Origin: Flavihumibacter sp. ZG627
GTDB taxonomy: Bacteria; Bacteroidota; Bacteroidia; Chitinophagales; Chitinophagaceae
DNA: 64,000 nt
Reading direction: 5' to 3'
NCBI RefSeq assembly: GCF_000814325.1
Contig: NZ_JPHF01000002.1
Location: 496,001-560,000 of the forward strand
Shown here piece by piece: positions 35,282 through 45,433 of this stretch. The stretch's first letter is position 1. Each line of letters opens with the position of its first letter. The notes below the pieces were generated by a model that saw only the letters and a list, made by a program, of their open reading frames with translations, ran no database searches and was not told the DNA's origin. The translations under genes and the position numbers were made by a program.

Positions 35282-36940
35282 TTAGTGCGATCGCATATGC
35301 TTGAAAGCATTGATCAGCCCGTTCGTTGAGCTATCATGCCCCTGCACATTCTCATCTCCACCTAATTCAGGTAATATTTTATTGGCGAGTTGCTTGCCCA
35401 ATTCCACGCCCCACTGGTCAAAACTAAATATGTTCCATATGACGCCCTGCACGAATATCTTGTGTTCGTACATAGCAATGAGTTGTCCCAGTGCAAAGGG
35501 ATCGATCTCCTTCACTAAAATTGAATTGGTAGGCCTGTTTCCCGCAAAGGCTTTAAAAGGAACCAGTTCATCCACCTTGGTGCTATCCATTCCAGCTTTA
35601 ACTAATTCAGCCTTCGCCTCTTCACTTGTTTTGCCATTCATCAGTGCCTCCGTTTGCGCGAAGAAATTTGACATCAGTTTCTGGTGATGGTCGCCCACAG
35701 GGTTCTGGCTGATAGCCGGGGCTATAAAGTCGCAGGGTATAATGGGTGTGCCCTGGTGAATCAGTTGATAAAAAGCATGCTGACCGTTGGTGCCGGGCTC
35801 GCCCCAGATAACCGGACCGGTGCTATAATTAACGCGCTGCCCGTTGCGGTCAACCGATTTGCCATTACTCTCCATATTGCCCTGCTGGAAATAGGCCGCA
35901 AAGCGGTGCATATACTGATCATAGGGGAGGATGGCCTCCGTTTGGGTACCGAAGAAATTGGTATACCAGATGCCCGTCAATGCCAGCAGCACAGGAATAT
36001 TCTGCTCAAAGGGAGTGTTGCGGAAATGCTGATCCATTTGATTAGCGCCCTTTAAAAGCGAATTAAAATGATCATATCCTACCGTTAATGCTATTGATAG
36101 TCCGATGGCACTCCAGAGTGAATATCTTCCGCCTACCCAGTCCCAGAACCCGAACATATTCTCTTTCTCTATCCCAAATGCCACAACCGCTTTTTCGTTG
36201 GTTGATAAGGCGGCAAAATGTTTGGCCACATGCGCTTCATCACCCGCCGTTTTGAGGAACCATTCCCTTGCAGTAAGCGCATTAGTCATGGTCTCCTGCG
36301 TGGTAAAGGTCTTGGATGCAACCAGGAATAATGTTTGCTCCGGATCAACTTTTTTCAGCGTCTCTACTATATGTGTTCCGTCAACATTGGAAACAAAGAA
36401 GGGCTGGATACCGTCCACCGAATAATGCTTCAGCGCCTCGGTTACCATCAGTGGTCCAAGGTCACTTCCTCCGATACCGATATTTACAATATAACGGATA
36501 GGTTTACCCGTAAATCCTTTCCACTCACCACTATGCACCTTTGCACAGAAAGCCTTCATTTTGGAAAGCACTTCCCTCACTTCAGGCATCACATCTTTTC
36601 CTTCGGTGCTAACAGGTTGGTCGGTGAGGTTTCGCAAGGCGGTATGTAATACAGCCCGACCTTCGGTATGATTAATTAGTTCACCACCAAACATCGCCTC
36701 GATGCCATCTTTTAACCGGCACTCATCGGCAAGCTGCAGCAGGAGCTGCCTTGTTTTTTCGGTGATAATATTTTTCGAGAGGTCAACCAGCAGGTTGTCC
36801 ATGCAATAGGAAAACTTGCTGAATCTTTCCGGGTCATCCTTAAAGAGCTGGCGCATATGCACCTGTTTCATCTCCGTGTCATAATGCTGTTGCAGCGCCT
36901 GCCAGGCCTTGGTGGTTGTTGGGTTAACAGTAGGTAACAT
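35282..36940 (-). CDS. pgi: Glucose-6-phosphate isomerase
   Basis: Interconverts glucose-6-phosphate and fructose-6-phosphate. 552 residues, the long enterobacterial/eukaryotic-type form. Signatures: [29 protein letters not shown], catalytic Glu in [18 protein letters not shown], and [24 protein letters not shown] carrying the active-site Lys at its end. 42 bp upstream of accD on the same strand; threonine aldolase lies 35 bp before it. Only a weak -7-like sequence (TAAATTTA) is seen upstream. Confidence 0.97.
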   Translation of the reverse strand: MLPTVNPTTTKAWQALQQHYDTEMKQVHMRQLFKDDPERFSKFSYCMDNLLVDLSKNIITEKTRQLLLQLADECRLKDGIEAMFGGELINHTEGRAVLHTALRNLTDQPVSTEGKDVMPEVREVLSKMKAFCAKVHSGEWKGFTGKPIRYIVNIGIGGSDLGPLMVTEALKHYSVDGIQPFFVSNVDGTHIVETLKKVDPEQTLFLVASKTFTTQETMTNALTAREWFLKTAGDEAHVAKHFAALSTNEKAVVAFGIEKENMFGFWDWVGGRYSLWSAIGLSIALTVGYDHFNSLLKGANQMDQHFRNTPFEQNIPVLLALTGIWYTNFFGTQTEAILPYDQYMHRFAAYFQQGNMESNGKSVDRNGQRVNYSTGPVIWGEPGTNGQHAFYQLIHQGTPIIPCDFIAPAISQNPVGDHHQKLMSNFFAQTEALMNGKTSEEAKAELVKAGMDSTKVDELVPFKAFAGNRPTNSILVKEIDPFALGQLIAMYEHKIFVQGVIWNIFSFDQWGVELGKQLANKILPELGGDENVQGHDSSTNGLINAFKHMRSH

Positions 36941-36975
36941 TCTTATTGGTTTGCTTGCGGGCGTAAATTTAGGGA

Positions 36976-37992
36976 TTATAGACCATCGATAACGGAAAGC
37001 AGCTTATCCACCATTTCATCATTTACATCAAGATGGGTTACCATGCGGATCTGTGTAGGTGATATTGCCATGCAGTGTATATCAAAATGTTTGAGGGTAT
37101 CAGCAAGACTGGCAGCAGTAAATCTTCCCTTCACCCCAAATATCAGGATGTTCGTTTCTACCGGCATGATCTCTCCAACAAAGTCTTTCCCGGCAAGTTT
37201 TGCTGCTATCTGTTTCGCATGATCATGATCCTCTTTTAACCGCTCAATATTATTTTCGAGGGCATATATACCCGAAGCAGCCATAAAGCCCGCCTGCCTC
37301 ATGCCGCCGCCAAATACTTTTCGCACCCTTCGTGCCTGTTTGATAAAGGCAGCTGATCCCACCAGAATACTGCCCATCGGGCATCCAAGTCCCTTATTGA
37401 GACAAATTGAAATACTATCAAAAACTTCCCCATAGTCTGAAGGCTTCTGACCTGTTGCAACAAGGGCATTGAAAAGCCTGGCTCCATCAAGGTGATACTT
37501 CAACCGGTTTATAGTGCATACCTGCGAAATGGCCACTATATCATTCCAATCATAACAGGATCCGCCACCTCGGTTGCTGGTATTCTCCAGGCAAACAAGG
37601 GAGGTGCGGGCCTTATGAACATCATCAGGATTGATGGCCGTAACCACCTGCTCCGCTTTTATACGCCCGTTTACTCCTGCGATGGCCTTTACCTGGGCGC
37701 CTGAGTTGAAGGCGATTCCGCCGCCCTCATATATATATACATGGGCCTGCTGTTCACAGATCACTTCATCGCCGGGCTGGGTATGCACCTTAATGGCGAT
37801 CTGGTTGCTCATGGTTCCTGAGGGACAATAAAGCGCAGCTTCTTTTCCGAACAGCCGGGCGGCCATAGCTTCCAGCCGATTCACCGAGGGGTCTTCCTGA
37901 AAAACATCATCGCCCACTTCTGCCTGCATGATAGCATTGAGCATCGCCGGCGTAGGGCGGGTGAAGGTGTCTGAACGTAATTCGATTCTCAT
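36976..37992 (-). CDS. ltaE: Low-specificity L-threonine aldolase
   Basis: PLP-dependent cleavage of threonine/allo-threonine to glycine and acetaldehyde. 338 residues, fold-type [18 protein letters not shown] at the N-terminus, [13 protein letters not shown], the PLP-binding Asp/Arg in [11 protein letters not shown], and the Schiff-base lysine in [14 protein letters not shown]. Symbol by family resemblance. A TATATTTG element ends only 4 nt before the ATG, implying an almost leaderless mRNA. Beta-eliminating lyases of the same fold are an alternative, less likely. Confidence 0.9.
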   Translation of the reverse strand: MRIELRSDTFTRPTPAMLNAIMQAEVGDDVFQEDPSVNRLEAMAARLFGKEAALYCPSGTMSNQIAIKVHTQPGDEVICEQQAHVYIYEGGGIAFNSGAQVKAIAGVNGRIKAEQVVTAINPDDVHKARTSLVCLENTSNRGGGSCYDWNDIVAISQVCTINRLKYHLDGARLFNALVATGQKPSDYGEVFDSISICLNKGLGCPMGSILVGSAAFIKQARRVRKVFGGGMRQAGFMAASGIYALENNIERLKEDHDHAKQIAAKLAGKDFVGEIMPVETNILIFGVKGRFTAASLADTLKHFDIHCMAISPTQIRMVTHLDVNDEMVDKLLSVIDGL

Positions 37993-37996
37993 GGCG

Positions 37997-38004
37997 CAAA
38001 TATA
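37997..38004 (-). promoter_or_regulatory. -7 element immediately before threonine aldolase
   Basis: On the minus strand TATATTTG ends 4 nt before ATG 37992. Normal TAnnTTTG-to-start-site spacing would place the mRNA 5' end at or next to the start codon. Confidence 0.45.
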
Positions 38005-38301
38005 GGAGTAAGGAAGATTGCCCAGATATATAAGAGAAAGTATGGTCTTAGTGCATTAAAAGACGTAAGATAAACGTAGGATAGTGTTTTTAGAGTTACG
38101 TGGTAGAAGGTAGAATCTGCTGTAGGAATACCCGATGAAATAAATAGAAAAAATATCAAGTGATTGTTTTTGAAAGCTTTGCAGTAATATTTGCCCTATT
38201 AATGGCATATAATAAGGGATAGGGTATATCCCTGTGTATAAATCGTGGGCAATAATCCCCGGGCATTTGATGGTACAGCCTATCTTGTTGAAGCCAATCC
38301 A

Positions 38302-38309
38302 TATATTTG
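38302..38309 (+). promoter_or_regulatory. -7 element before smc
   Basis: TATATTTG, 22 nt before GTG 38332 and inside the apparent N-terminal extension from GTG 38245, which supports the shorter protein. Confidence 0.5.
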
Positions 38310-38331
38310 CTTCCCTCTAAAATTGGAAAAA

Positions 38332-41300
38332 GTGCGCTTAAAGAGTTTAGAAATAAAAGGTTTTAAAAGTTTTGCCGATAAAACGGTGGTCCACTTTGAC
38401 CAGAATATCACTGGTATTGTTGGACCAAACGGTTGCGGCAAGAGCAATATCATTGACAGTATCCGCTGGGTTATCGGTGAGCAGAAGATCAGCCAGCTTC
38501 GTTCGGAGAATCTCGAGAGCCTGGTTTTTAATGGCTCAAGAACACGTTCCGCCTCAGGTCTCGCAGAAGTGAGTCTCACCTTTGAGAATACAAAAAATCT
38601 ACTGCCTACTGAATTCAATACCGTTACCATCACCCGTAAATTTTATAAAAGCGGTGAAAGTGAATACCGGCTCAATGATGTTAGCTGCCGCCTCAAGGAT
38701 ATCCAGAATTTATTCATGGATACTGGCGTGAGTACCGACTCCTACAGCATCATTGAATTGGGAATGGTGGATGACCTTATCAAGGACAAGGAGAATAGTC
38801 GCCGCCGCATGCTTGAACAGGCTGCAGGTATCTCCATCTATAAAACCCGTAAAAAAGAAGCCCGCCAGAAGCTTGATGCTACTGAACAAGACCTCGCCAG
38901 GATCGAAGACCTTTTGTTTGAGATCAACAACCAGCTCAAGACCCTCGAGAACCAAGCTAAGAAGGCAGAGAAATACTACGAGATCAAAAAAGATTACCGC
39001 GAGCTTTCCATCGAACTGGCGAAAGCAGCGCTGGAAGGTTTTAATGTGACCTACAGAGAGCTCAATGAGCAGACGGCCGCTGAAACCGACAGGAGGTTTC
39101 AGTTGGAAGCAGTCATAGCACAGGAAGAAGCTGCCATTGAACAGGAAAAAGTTGGATTCATTGAAAAGGAACGTGCTCTCCAAAGCATGCAACATGAATT
39201 CAATGACCTTCTGCAGGTATTACGCAGTAAAGAGAATGACAAAAACCTTGCCTCACAGCGACTCAATTTTTTACAGGAGAAAGAAAGCAGCCTACAGGAA
39301 TTCCTGCTGAAAAGCGAGGGACAACTAAAGGGACTGGAAGAGAGCATTGCTTTTACCGGTCAGCAGGTTAAAGAAGAAGAAGGCAAGCTGGAAACATTTG
39401 AAAACCAGCTCGACGAATACAAAACTGCCGTTGAAGAAAAGCGATCCATCTTTGACCAACAACGGGCAGCAGTAGACGCAATCAGATCAGAGAACCTGCA
39501 GATCCAGCGCAACCAGTTTGAGGCAGAGAAAAAAGTTGCCGTTGCAGATACTTCTATCCAAAACTTACAGCGTACCATCCACCAGTTGGAAGAAGAGCGT
39601 GAGGCGAGGGGTAGCCAGTTACGTCAACTGGAAGAGGAGCGGAGCTTCAAGGACCAGGAACTGGAATCAAAACAAAAAGACCTCCAGCAACTGCAAGAGC
39701 ATCATGAGCGTACCAAGGAGCAGATCCTTCATACACAGGGTGAGCTTGAAATCCTGCGACAGCAACTTGCAGAAGAGAGCCGGAAATTTGATTCACGTAA
39801 GAACGAACATGATCTCCTCAAGAGTCTTATCGACTCCATGGAAGGTTATCCCGAGAGTGTAAAATTCCTGCACAATAATCCTAACTGGAACCATACGGCA
39901 CCCATTCTTTCCGATATCATTTATGTAAAGGAAGAGTTCCGCGCCGCGGTGGAAAATGTGCTGGAACCCTACCTGAACTATTATGTGGTGAACAACCTGC
40001 AGGAAGGTCTGCAGGCAGTACACCTGCTTGATGATAATAAAAAGGGCAAGGCGAATTTCTTCCTGCTCGATAAATTCAATGAGCCGGTTGCAGATAGTCA
40101 CCAGCCTTCGGGAACAATTCCCGCCATGACGGTTATAGAAGTGGATGGACAATTCCGCCAGCTTGCTGAACATTTACTTGGCAATGTATTTATTGCGGAA
40201 GATGAATCGGCAATGGACAACAGCAATGGAGCCGTGGTGCTTGAAAAAACAGGTAAATATGTAAAGGGGAAATATTCTCTTACCGGTGGTAGTGTGGGAT
40301 TATTTGAGGGTAAGAAGATAGGCCGTGCCAAGAACCTGGAGAAATTACATGAGCAGATCGTGGTTCAGGAAAAAGTAGTAAATGACCTGAAGGCAGAGAT
40401 CCAGCTAAAGCATAATGAAGTTATTGGTTTCAATGAGCAGCTGAAAGAGCAGGCCATTAAGCAAACACAGCAGGAGATCAATAATTTCACCAACCAGGTA
40501 TTTGCCTTGCAGAATAAGATCGAGAACCTGCATGCACAGCAGGGCAGCAGCCGCAACAGGCTGGAAGATCTGCAACAGCAATTGGAAGCAACCCAGTCAA
40601 GCATTTCAGGCACGCGAAATGACCTGGCCACCTTATTACAGCTTATTGAAGAAACCGGGATAAAACTGCTTGATGTAGAAGCCGGCTATAAAACCGCTGA
40701 ACAGGATTACAGCAGTGCCAACGCTGTATACAATGAATTCAACCTGAACTTTACCCGTCAGCAGAGCCGGATCAATTCCCTTCGCCAGGAACTGGTATTT
40801 AAGAACAACCAGCTCAATGACCTGAACCTTCAGGTTGAAACAAATAAGAGCCAGTTAAAGCAGACGGTTGAAAGTATAAGTGAAAGCGCCGACCTACTTT
40901 CTCATGCAGAGAGTGGATTGTTTGAACTGCTGAAGAAAAAAGAAGATGATGAAAAGGTTCTCAACGAAGCGGACCAGGCATATTATAATATGCGTAACAA
41001 GCTCAGTGAGAAAGAGAGCGACCTAAGGCATAAGGTTAAAGAGAAAGAGCAGCTGGAGCAATTGCTGGGTGGTATCAAGGATCGCCTCAATGAACTTAAA
41101 CTGCAACTGGCCGGAATGAAAGAACGCCTGCAGGTAGAGTTCAGGATCAACCTCGATGATATCATAGACCAGCCAAGATCTACCGAAACGCCGGTGGAGG
41201 AATTGCAGGAGAGGTCTGAAAAAATGAAGAAGCGGCTCGAGAACCTGGGTGAAGTGAATCCTACGGCCATTGAGGCCTTCACGGAAATGAAAAAACGTTA

Positions 41301-41850
41301 CGAGTTCATCCTCGAGCAAAAGAATGACCTGGTAACCGCCAAGGAAAGTCTGCTGCAAACAATTGCTGAAGTGGAGAGTACCGCAAACCAGAAATTTCTT
41401 GAAACCTTTAACCAGGTCAAAGAGAATTTCATTCGCGTTTTCAAAGCCTTGTTTACGGAAGAAGATCAATGCGACCTTATACTGGAGAATCCCGAAAACC
41501 TGGCAGAAACAGGAATCGATATTATTGCCAAACCCAAAGGAAAGCGCCCCTCATCTATCACGCAATTGAGCGGAGGAGAAAAAACGCTTACAGCCACTGC
41601 GCTGCTCTTTGCCATCTACCTGATCAAACCAGCTCCGTTCTGTATACTTGATGAAGTAGACGCGCCGCTGGATGATGCCAACGTTGGAAAATTCACGAAT
41701 ATGATCAGACGCTTTAGTGAAGAAAGCCAGTTCATCATTGTGACGCACAACAAAATGACCATGGGTTCTGTAGATGCCATTTATGGTGTTACCATGCAGG
41801 AACCAGGAGTAAGTAAACTGGTACCGGTTGATTTCAGAAGCCTGAATTAA
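38332..41850 (+). CDS. smc: Chromosome segregation protein SMC
   Basis: Condensin ATPase for chromosome compaction and segregation. 1172 residues from GTG 38332, which gives the family-typical MRLKSLEIKGFKSFADKT opening. Walker A GPNGCGKSN at ~31-39; long coiled coils at ~165-500 and ~680-1010; hinge around 520-660 (MEGYPESVKFLH to the GSVG region); C-terminal signature LSGGEKTLTATALLFAIY and Walker B FCILDEVDAPLDD. A longer frame from GTG 38245 exists, but a promoter element lies inside it. No scpA/scpB next door. Ends at a strong terminator. Confidence 0.97.
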   Translation: MRLKSLEIKGFKSFADKTVVHFDQNITGIVGPNGCGKSNIIDSIRWVIGEQKISQLRSENLESLVFNGSRTRSASGLAEVSLTFENTKNLLPTEFNTVTITRKFYKSGESEYRLNDVSCRLKDIQNLFMDTGVSTDSYSIIELGMVDDLIKDKENSRRRMLEQAAGISIYKTRKKEARQKLDATEQDLARIEDLLFEINNQLKTLENQAKKAEKYYEIKKDYRELSIELAKAALEGFNVTYRELNEQTAAETDRRFQLEAVIAQEEAAIEQEKVGFIEKERALQSMQHEFNDLLQVLRSKENDKNLASQRLNFLQEKESSLQEFLLKSEGQLKGLEESIAFTGQQVKEEEGKLETFENQLDEYKTAVEEKRSIFDQQRAAVDAIRSENLQIQRNQFEAEKKVAVADTSIQNLQRTIHQLEEEREARGSQLRQLEEERSFKDQELESKQKDLQQLQEHHERTKEQILHTQGELEILRQQLAEESRKFDSRKNEHDLLKSLIDSMEGYPESVKFLHNNPNWNHTAPILSDIIYVKEEFRAAVENVLEPYLNYYVVNNLQEGLQAVHLLDDNKKGKANFFLLDKFNEPVADSHQPSGTIPAMTVIEVDGQFRQLAEHLLGNVFIAEDESAMDNSNGAVVLEKTGKYVKGKYSLTGGSVGLFEGKKIGRAKNLEKLHEQIVVQEKVVNDLKAEIQLKHNEVIGFNEQLKEQAIKQTQQEINNFTNQVFALQNKIENLHAQQGSSRNRLEDLQQQLEATQSSISGTRNDLATLLQLIEETGIKLLDVEAGYKTAEQDYSSANAVYNEFNLNFTRQQSRINSLRQELVFKNNQLNDLNLQVETNKSQLKQTVESISESADLLSHAESGLFELLKKKEDDEKVLNEADQAYYNMRNKLSEKESDLRHKVKEKEQLEQLLGGIKDRLNELKLQLAGMKERLQVEFRINLDDIIDQPRSTETPVEELQERSEKMKKRLENLGEVNPTAIEAFTEMKKRYEFILEQKNDLVTAKESLLQTIAEVESTANQKFLETFNQVKENFIRVFKALFTEEDQCDLILENPENLAETGIDIIAKPKGKRPSSITQLSGGEKTLTATALLFAIYLIKPAPFCILDEVDAPLDDANVGKFTNMIRRFSEESQFIIVTHNKMTMGSVDAIYGVTMQEPGVSKLVPVDFRSLN

Positions 41851-41918
41851 TTTCAGGCAATATGAAAAAAACATATATTGCATACCCGCTACATTATTAG
41901 TAACCGTCCATTTTTTAT

Positions 41919-41945
41919 AAGCACTGCCGTAAGGTGGTGCTTTTT
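41919..41945 (+). terminator. Intrinsic terminator after smc
   Basis: Ten-base-pair stem with two G.U pairs (41919-41928 with 41933-41942), GTAA tetraloop of GNRA type, then T-run. Confidence 0.85.
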
Positions 41946-42033
41946 CATTTCAGAAAAGTAGATTTACGATTGCATAAGCCAGCATGGCATATTACTTTAG
42001 CCGCAGAGGTTGCAAATCTTGTATCAACAAGTA

Positions 42034-42065
42034 GAAACCGGTCGTCTGGGCGATCGGTTTTCTTT
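42034..42065 (-). terminator. Terminator-like hairpin after the S10 peptidase gene
   Basis: AAACCGGTCG at 42034-42043 pairs with CGATCGGTTT at 42051-42060 (one G.U) around a 6-nt loop. It lies 4 bp beyond the minus-strand stop; the T-run on that strand is short, so efficiency is uncertain. Confidence 0.6.
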
Positions 42066-43600
42066 TAGTACCGGGCAGGATCACCCTGTTTGGGCGTCGA
42101 CTTCAAAATAAACTGCCGGATATCTTCATTGCTCTTTTGAAGATCCTCCTTACGGAGGTACATCATATGACCACTGCGATAACCTTCCCAGCTCATCCTT
42201 GAACTGAGTTTACCCCCGGGATCCATTTGCCACATATTATACTTCGCATTGAAATAATCACAGGCGCCATCATAATAGCCCGACTGTACCAATACATGCA
42301 GATAAGGATTCTCTGCCATGGCCTTACGAAGATTTTCTCCGGTCTTATCATTTGTCCTGTCCCATGGATGCACGGGTCCAAACATATTATACTTGAAATC
42401 AGTTTTGTACTTAAGTTCTTCCCGCAGGTACATATTTATGGCTGGTGTAAAAGAGTGTAACCAGGAATTCAGCTCTACATTAAAATCAGGCCTGTCGCCC
42501 GCGTCCTGCTTGTCGAGCCCGATATAACGGGAGTCGAGCCGCCCGATCGTTTGTCCTTTCTCCCTCAATAATTCTTTCCAGAAATAATTCAGCGGCACAT
42601 CAAGGTTATGCTGCAGAATAACTGATTCCGACAATCCCGAATACCTTGCCATCTTAGTGGCAATATTCTTCTTTTCTGCCGCCGGTAGCATACTGCCCTT
42701 ATTGATGGCCGTTAGTAGTTCATTCATGGTGAATTGCTCCACTTCCGGCAACATGGCAGTCAGGTCTTTTGCCTGTAGATCGGCCGGCAATTTTTTATGG
42801 TACCAGGCTGTAGCGGCAAAATAGGGGAGGCGCAAGGCTGCATCTGTAGCAGTACCTCTCTCAATTCCCAACTCAGTTGGTGAAACGAGTATCACACCAT
42901 TGAGATAGGTCCACTGTGATTCCTGCATGGCGAGTGCCAATCCCGATACCCTGGTGGTTCCATAACTCTCACCGATAAGGTATTTAGGAGAAGCCCAGCG
43001 ATTATACCTCGATAAAAATCCATTTATCCATTCTGCCAGGTATTTTATATCTGCATTCACCCCGAAAAAGTTCGCTCTCGGTGTTTCTTTATTAACGATC
43101 CGGGAGAAGCCTGTATTCACCGGATCGATGAAAACGATATCTGCCACATCCAGTATGCTGTAGGGATTATCCTTGAAACCATAGGGCTGAACGGGGTAAC
43201 CTTCGTCATCTATCTTCAATATACGTGGACCGGTATAGGCAAGATGCATCCATACCGAGGCGGAACCCGGACCGCCATTGAAAGAGATCACCAGCGGCCT
43301 TGCACTACGGTCTTTAAGATCAGTCCGCTCGTAATAGGTGTAAAATAATCCCGCTACCGTTTTACCATCCTCATCCCAAACCGGCATTGTACCTGCAGTA
43401 GCTTTGTAGGGAATTGCCTTCCCCTTTACGGTAACAACACTGGTGGTGGTTACTGCATCATCGGGATTAAATACCAGACTTGAACCATGAGGTTTTTCCT
43501 CTTTTTGGGCGGCAGCTGGTGCAGGTGTATTTCTCGGCTGTGCATGGATGGTTTGGAACAGTAATGCGCTGATGGCCAGCAGGCAAAATATTTTCTTCAT
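42065..43600 (-). CDS. Peptidase S10-like serine carboxypeptidase, exported
   Basis: 511 residues from ATG 43600, chosen because it opens directly with a signal peptide (KKIFCLLAISALLFQTIHAQ); the frame upstream is longer but runs into trmN6. Alpha/beta-hydrolase of the S10 type: oxyanion region SFNGGPGSAS, nucleophile Ser in GESYGTTR, Asp in QSGYYDGACDY and His in SGHMMYLRKEDL, so the triad looks complete. A proline/alanine-rich linker follows the signal. Likely periplasmic; trims C-terminal residues of peptides by family analogy. Bacterial S10 proteins are poorly characterised. Confidence 0.85.
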   Translation of the reverse strand: MKKIFCLLAISALLFQTIHAQPRNTPAPAAAQKEEKPHGSSLVFNPDDAVTTTSVVTVKGKAIPYKATAGTMPVWDEDGKTVAGLFYTYYERTDLKDRSARPLVISFNGGPGSASVWMHLAYTGPRILKIDDEGYPVQPYGFKDNPYSILDVADIVFIDPVNTGFSRIVNKETPRANFFGVNADIKYLAEWINGFLSRYNRWASPKYLIGESYGTTRVSGLALAMQESQWTYLNGVILVSPTELGIERGTATDAALRLPYFAATAWYHKKLPADLQAKDLTAMLPEVEQFTMNELLTAINKGSMLPAAEKKNIATKMARYSGLSESVILQHNLDVPLNYFWKELLREKGQTIGRLDSRYIGLDKQDAGDRPDFNVELNSWLHSFTPAINMYLREELKYKTDFKYNMFGPVHPWDRTNDKTGENLRKAMAENPYLHVLVQSGYYDGACDYFNAKYNMWQMDPGGKLSSRMSWEGYRSGHMMYLRKEDLQKSNEDIRQFILKSTPKQGDPARY

Positions 43601-43646
43601 AAATCTGTTTTGGCTTATAACCGAATGTAATAATATTTCCACTAAG

Positions 43647-44408
43647 CTAAAGGTGGAGATAATAGGGTTGGAGAAGTTGCACAAATTCAGGTGAATAGTG
43701 GTCTCCATTCCTGATATTGATTTTTTCCACAAAAGCAGTAGAAGCACGATCACTAAAAATGAACATCACCCTGAAAGCCGAATGCTTCATGGACTGGTGA
43801 ATATCAGCAATATAACAGGGATGCATACCTGATTCAGCCGCGAGTTGCTCTGCCTGTACTTTTCTATGCGCCGGAAGCAGCAGTGCAAAATAACCTTCAG
43901 GAGCCAGCAGCGAGGCGGCAATCCGGAACAATTCACGAAGATCGAGCAATGATTCATGACGGGCAAGGTTCCTGCCGCGCCCGCTAGCTTTCAGGTCATT
44001 CTCAAAGAAGGGAGGATTGGATATAATGATATCATATTTAACGGCAGTTGAACTGAACAGTCTAATATCTCCATGCACCGCCGAAAGCCTTGCTGCCCAT
44101 AGACTGTCCTTAAAATTGCCGGCCGACTGCTCATAGGCATCCTTATCCATTTCAACAGCATCAACTCTAAGAGATAGTTGTTGCGCCAGCATCAGGCTTA
44201 GCAGTCCGGTACCGGTACCAATATCCAGTACCATTGTGCTTTCAGTAAGCAGTTCACCGTTATTATTCTGCGCCATTGATTTAGGAATGTGGAGATCCAT
44301 TTTAGCTGCAACCCATGCTCCGAAAACACAGGCATCGGTGCATACCTTCATGGCTGTTCGCTCCTGGTGAACGGTGAACTGCTTGAATTGGAAATAAGTA
44401 TTTGCCAT
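43647..44408 (-). CDS. trmN6: tRNA1(Val) (adenine(37)-N6)-methyltransferase-like
   Basis: 253 residues. Class I SAM methyltransferase: N-terminal FQFKQFTVHQERTAMKVCTDACVFGAW typical of the YfiC/TrmN6 group, SAM loop LDIGTGTGLLSLML, acidic VDAVEMDKDA and catalytic NPPFFEND for N6-adenine methylation. A hydrophilic ~15-residue insert (MAQNNNGELLTEST) lies before the SAM loop. 12 bp downstream of tsaD, another tRNA-modification gene. Exact tRNA target inferred from family. Confidence 0.88.
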   Translation of the reverse strand: MANTYFQFKQFTVHQERTAMKVCTDACVFGAWVAAKMDLHIPKSMAQNNNGELLTESTMVLDIGTGTGLLSLMLAQQLSLRVDAVEMDKDAYEQSAGNFKDSLWAARLSAVHGDIRLFSSTAVKYDIIISNPPFFENDLKASGRGRNLARHESLLDLRELFRIAASLLAPEGYFALLLPAHRKVQAEQLAAESGMHPCYIADIHQSMKHSAFRVMFIFSDRASTAFVEKINIRNGDHYSPEFVQLLQPYYLHL

Positions 44409-44420
44409 GCCCTTGCTATT

Positions 44421-45422
44421 TTACCAGGTTGCTCTTGCGCTTGGTACAGCAGAGAGATCGGCGAAGTCGCCATCCAGGAATTTATAATAGGCTGTCGCAG
44501 CAATCATAGCTGCATTATCTGTACAATACTGGGGAGACGGATAATAGGTATTCCATCCATATTTATTACCGGCTTCTTTTAAGGCGCTGCGGAGTTCACT
44601 ATTGGAAGAAACACCTCCTGCGAGGCATATCTCTTTGATACCCGTTTCGATGGCCGCTTTTTTTAGTTTGTTCAACAGGATCGTAACGATCCTGCGCTGG
44701 ATGGAGGCACATATATCGGGCAATCGCTCTTCTATGAAATTGGGATTCTGGCGCTGGTGTTCCTGCAAAAAATAAAGGATTGAGGTCTTCAATCCGCTGA
44801 AGCTGAAATTCAATCCGGGTATCTGTGGCTCAGGAAATATGAATGCTTTGGGATTTCCCTGCTTTGCATAGTTGTCTATCAATGGGCCGCCGGGGTAAGG
44901 TAGTCCAAGTATTTTCGCTGATTTATCAAAAGCTTCGCCGGCTGCATCATCAATTGTTTCACCGATGACTTTCATAATGGTAGGTGATTCGCAGAGCACG
45001 ATCTGCGTATGTCCGCCACTAACGGTTAAACAAAGAAAGGGGAAAGAAGGGGATGGCTCATCAATGAGATTGGCGATAACATGTGCCTGCATATGATGAA
45101 CAGGTATCAGCGGCTTATTCAATGCCAGGGCCATGGAGCGGGCAAACTGTGCGCCTACCAGCAACGCTCCGATTAATCCCGGTGCCTGGGTAAAAGCAAT
45201 GCTATCAAGTGAATCCATTTCAACGCCGGCCGTCTTCATGGCCTGGTCAACCACGGGAACAATATGCTGCATATGCGCCCGGCTCGCGAGTTCAGGAACA
45301 ACTCCGCCATAGGACTCATGCACTTTCTGAGAGGCTATAATATTAGAAAGGATCCTTCCATCACGACACACCGATGCGGCTGTTTCATCACAGGAAGATT
45401 CTATAGCGAGGATTGTAATCAT
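44421..45422 (-). CDS. tsaD: tRNA N6-adenosine threonylcarbamoyltransferase
   Basis: Transfers threonylcarbamoyl to A37 of ANN-decoding tRNAs, with TsaB and TsaE. 333 residues, ASKHA/ASKH fold: AIESSCDETAASV at the N-terminus, metal-binding histidines in PVHHMQAHV, SGGHTQIVL, and GEAFDKSAKILGLPYPGGP. The C-terminal ALAGGV-type motif reads CLAGGVSSNSELR, and DNAAMIAATAYY follows. Sits between trmN6 and the permease gene in a minus-strand run; tcdA in this window acts on its product. Confidence 0.97.
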   Translation of the reverse strand: MITILAIESSCDETAASVCRDGRILSNIIASQKVHESYGGVVPELASRAHMQHIVPVVDQAMKTAGVEMDSLDSIAFTQAPGLIGALLVGAQFARSMALALNKPLIPVHHMQAHVIANLIDEPSPSFPFLCLTVSGGHTQIVLCESPTIMKVIGETIDDAAGEAFDKSAKILGLPYPGGPLIDNYAKQGNPKAFIFPEPQIPGLNFSFSGLKTSILYFLQEHQRQNPNFIEERLPDICASIQRRIVTILLNKLKKAAIETGIKEICLAGGVSSNSELRSALKEAGNKYGWNTYYPSPQYCTDNAAMIAATAYYKFLDGDFADLSAVPSARATW

Positions 45423-45433
45423 TTTTTGAAAAA

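Larger units (their letters stand above)
37993..38331. other. Intergenic region between threonine aldolase and smc
   Basis: 339 bp; no supported gene. The left end carries the minus-strand threonine-aldolase -7 element, the right end the smc -7 element. A 7-bp inverted repeat (AGGGATA/TATCCCT) lies near 38216-38234. A GTG at 38245 opens a frame into smc, but the added 29 residues look non-coding. Confidence 0.6.

Noticed and set aside
42065-43753. Longer S10 peptidase reading from 43753
   Set aside because: The extra 51 residues overlap trmN6 and lack gene-like content, whereas ATG 43600 begins directly with a signal peptide.
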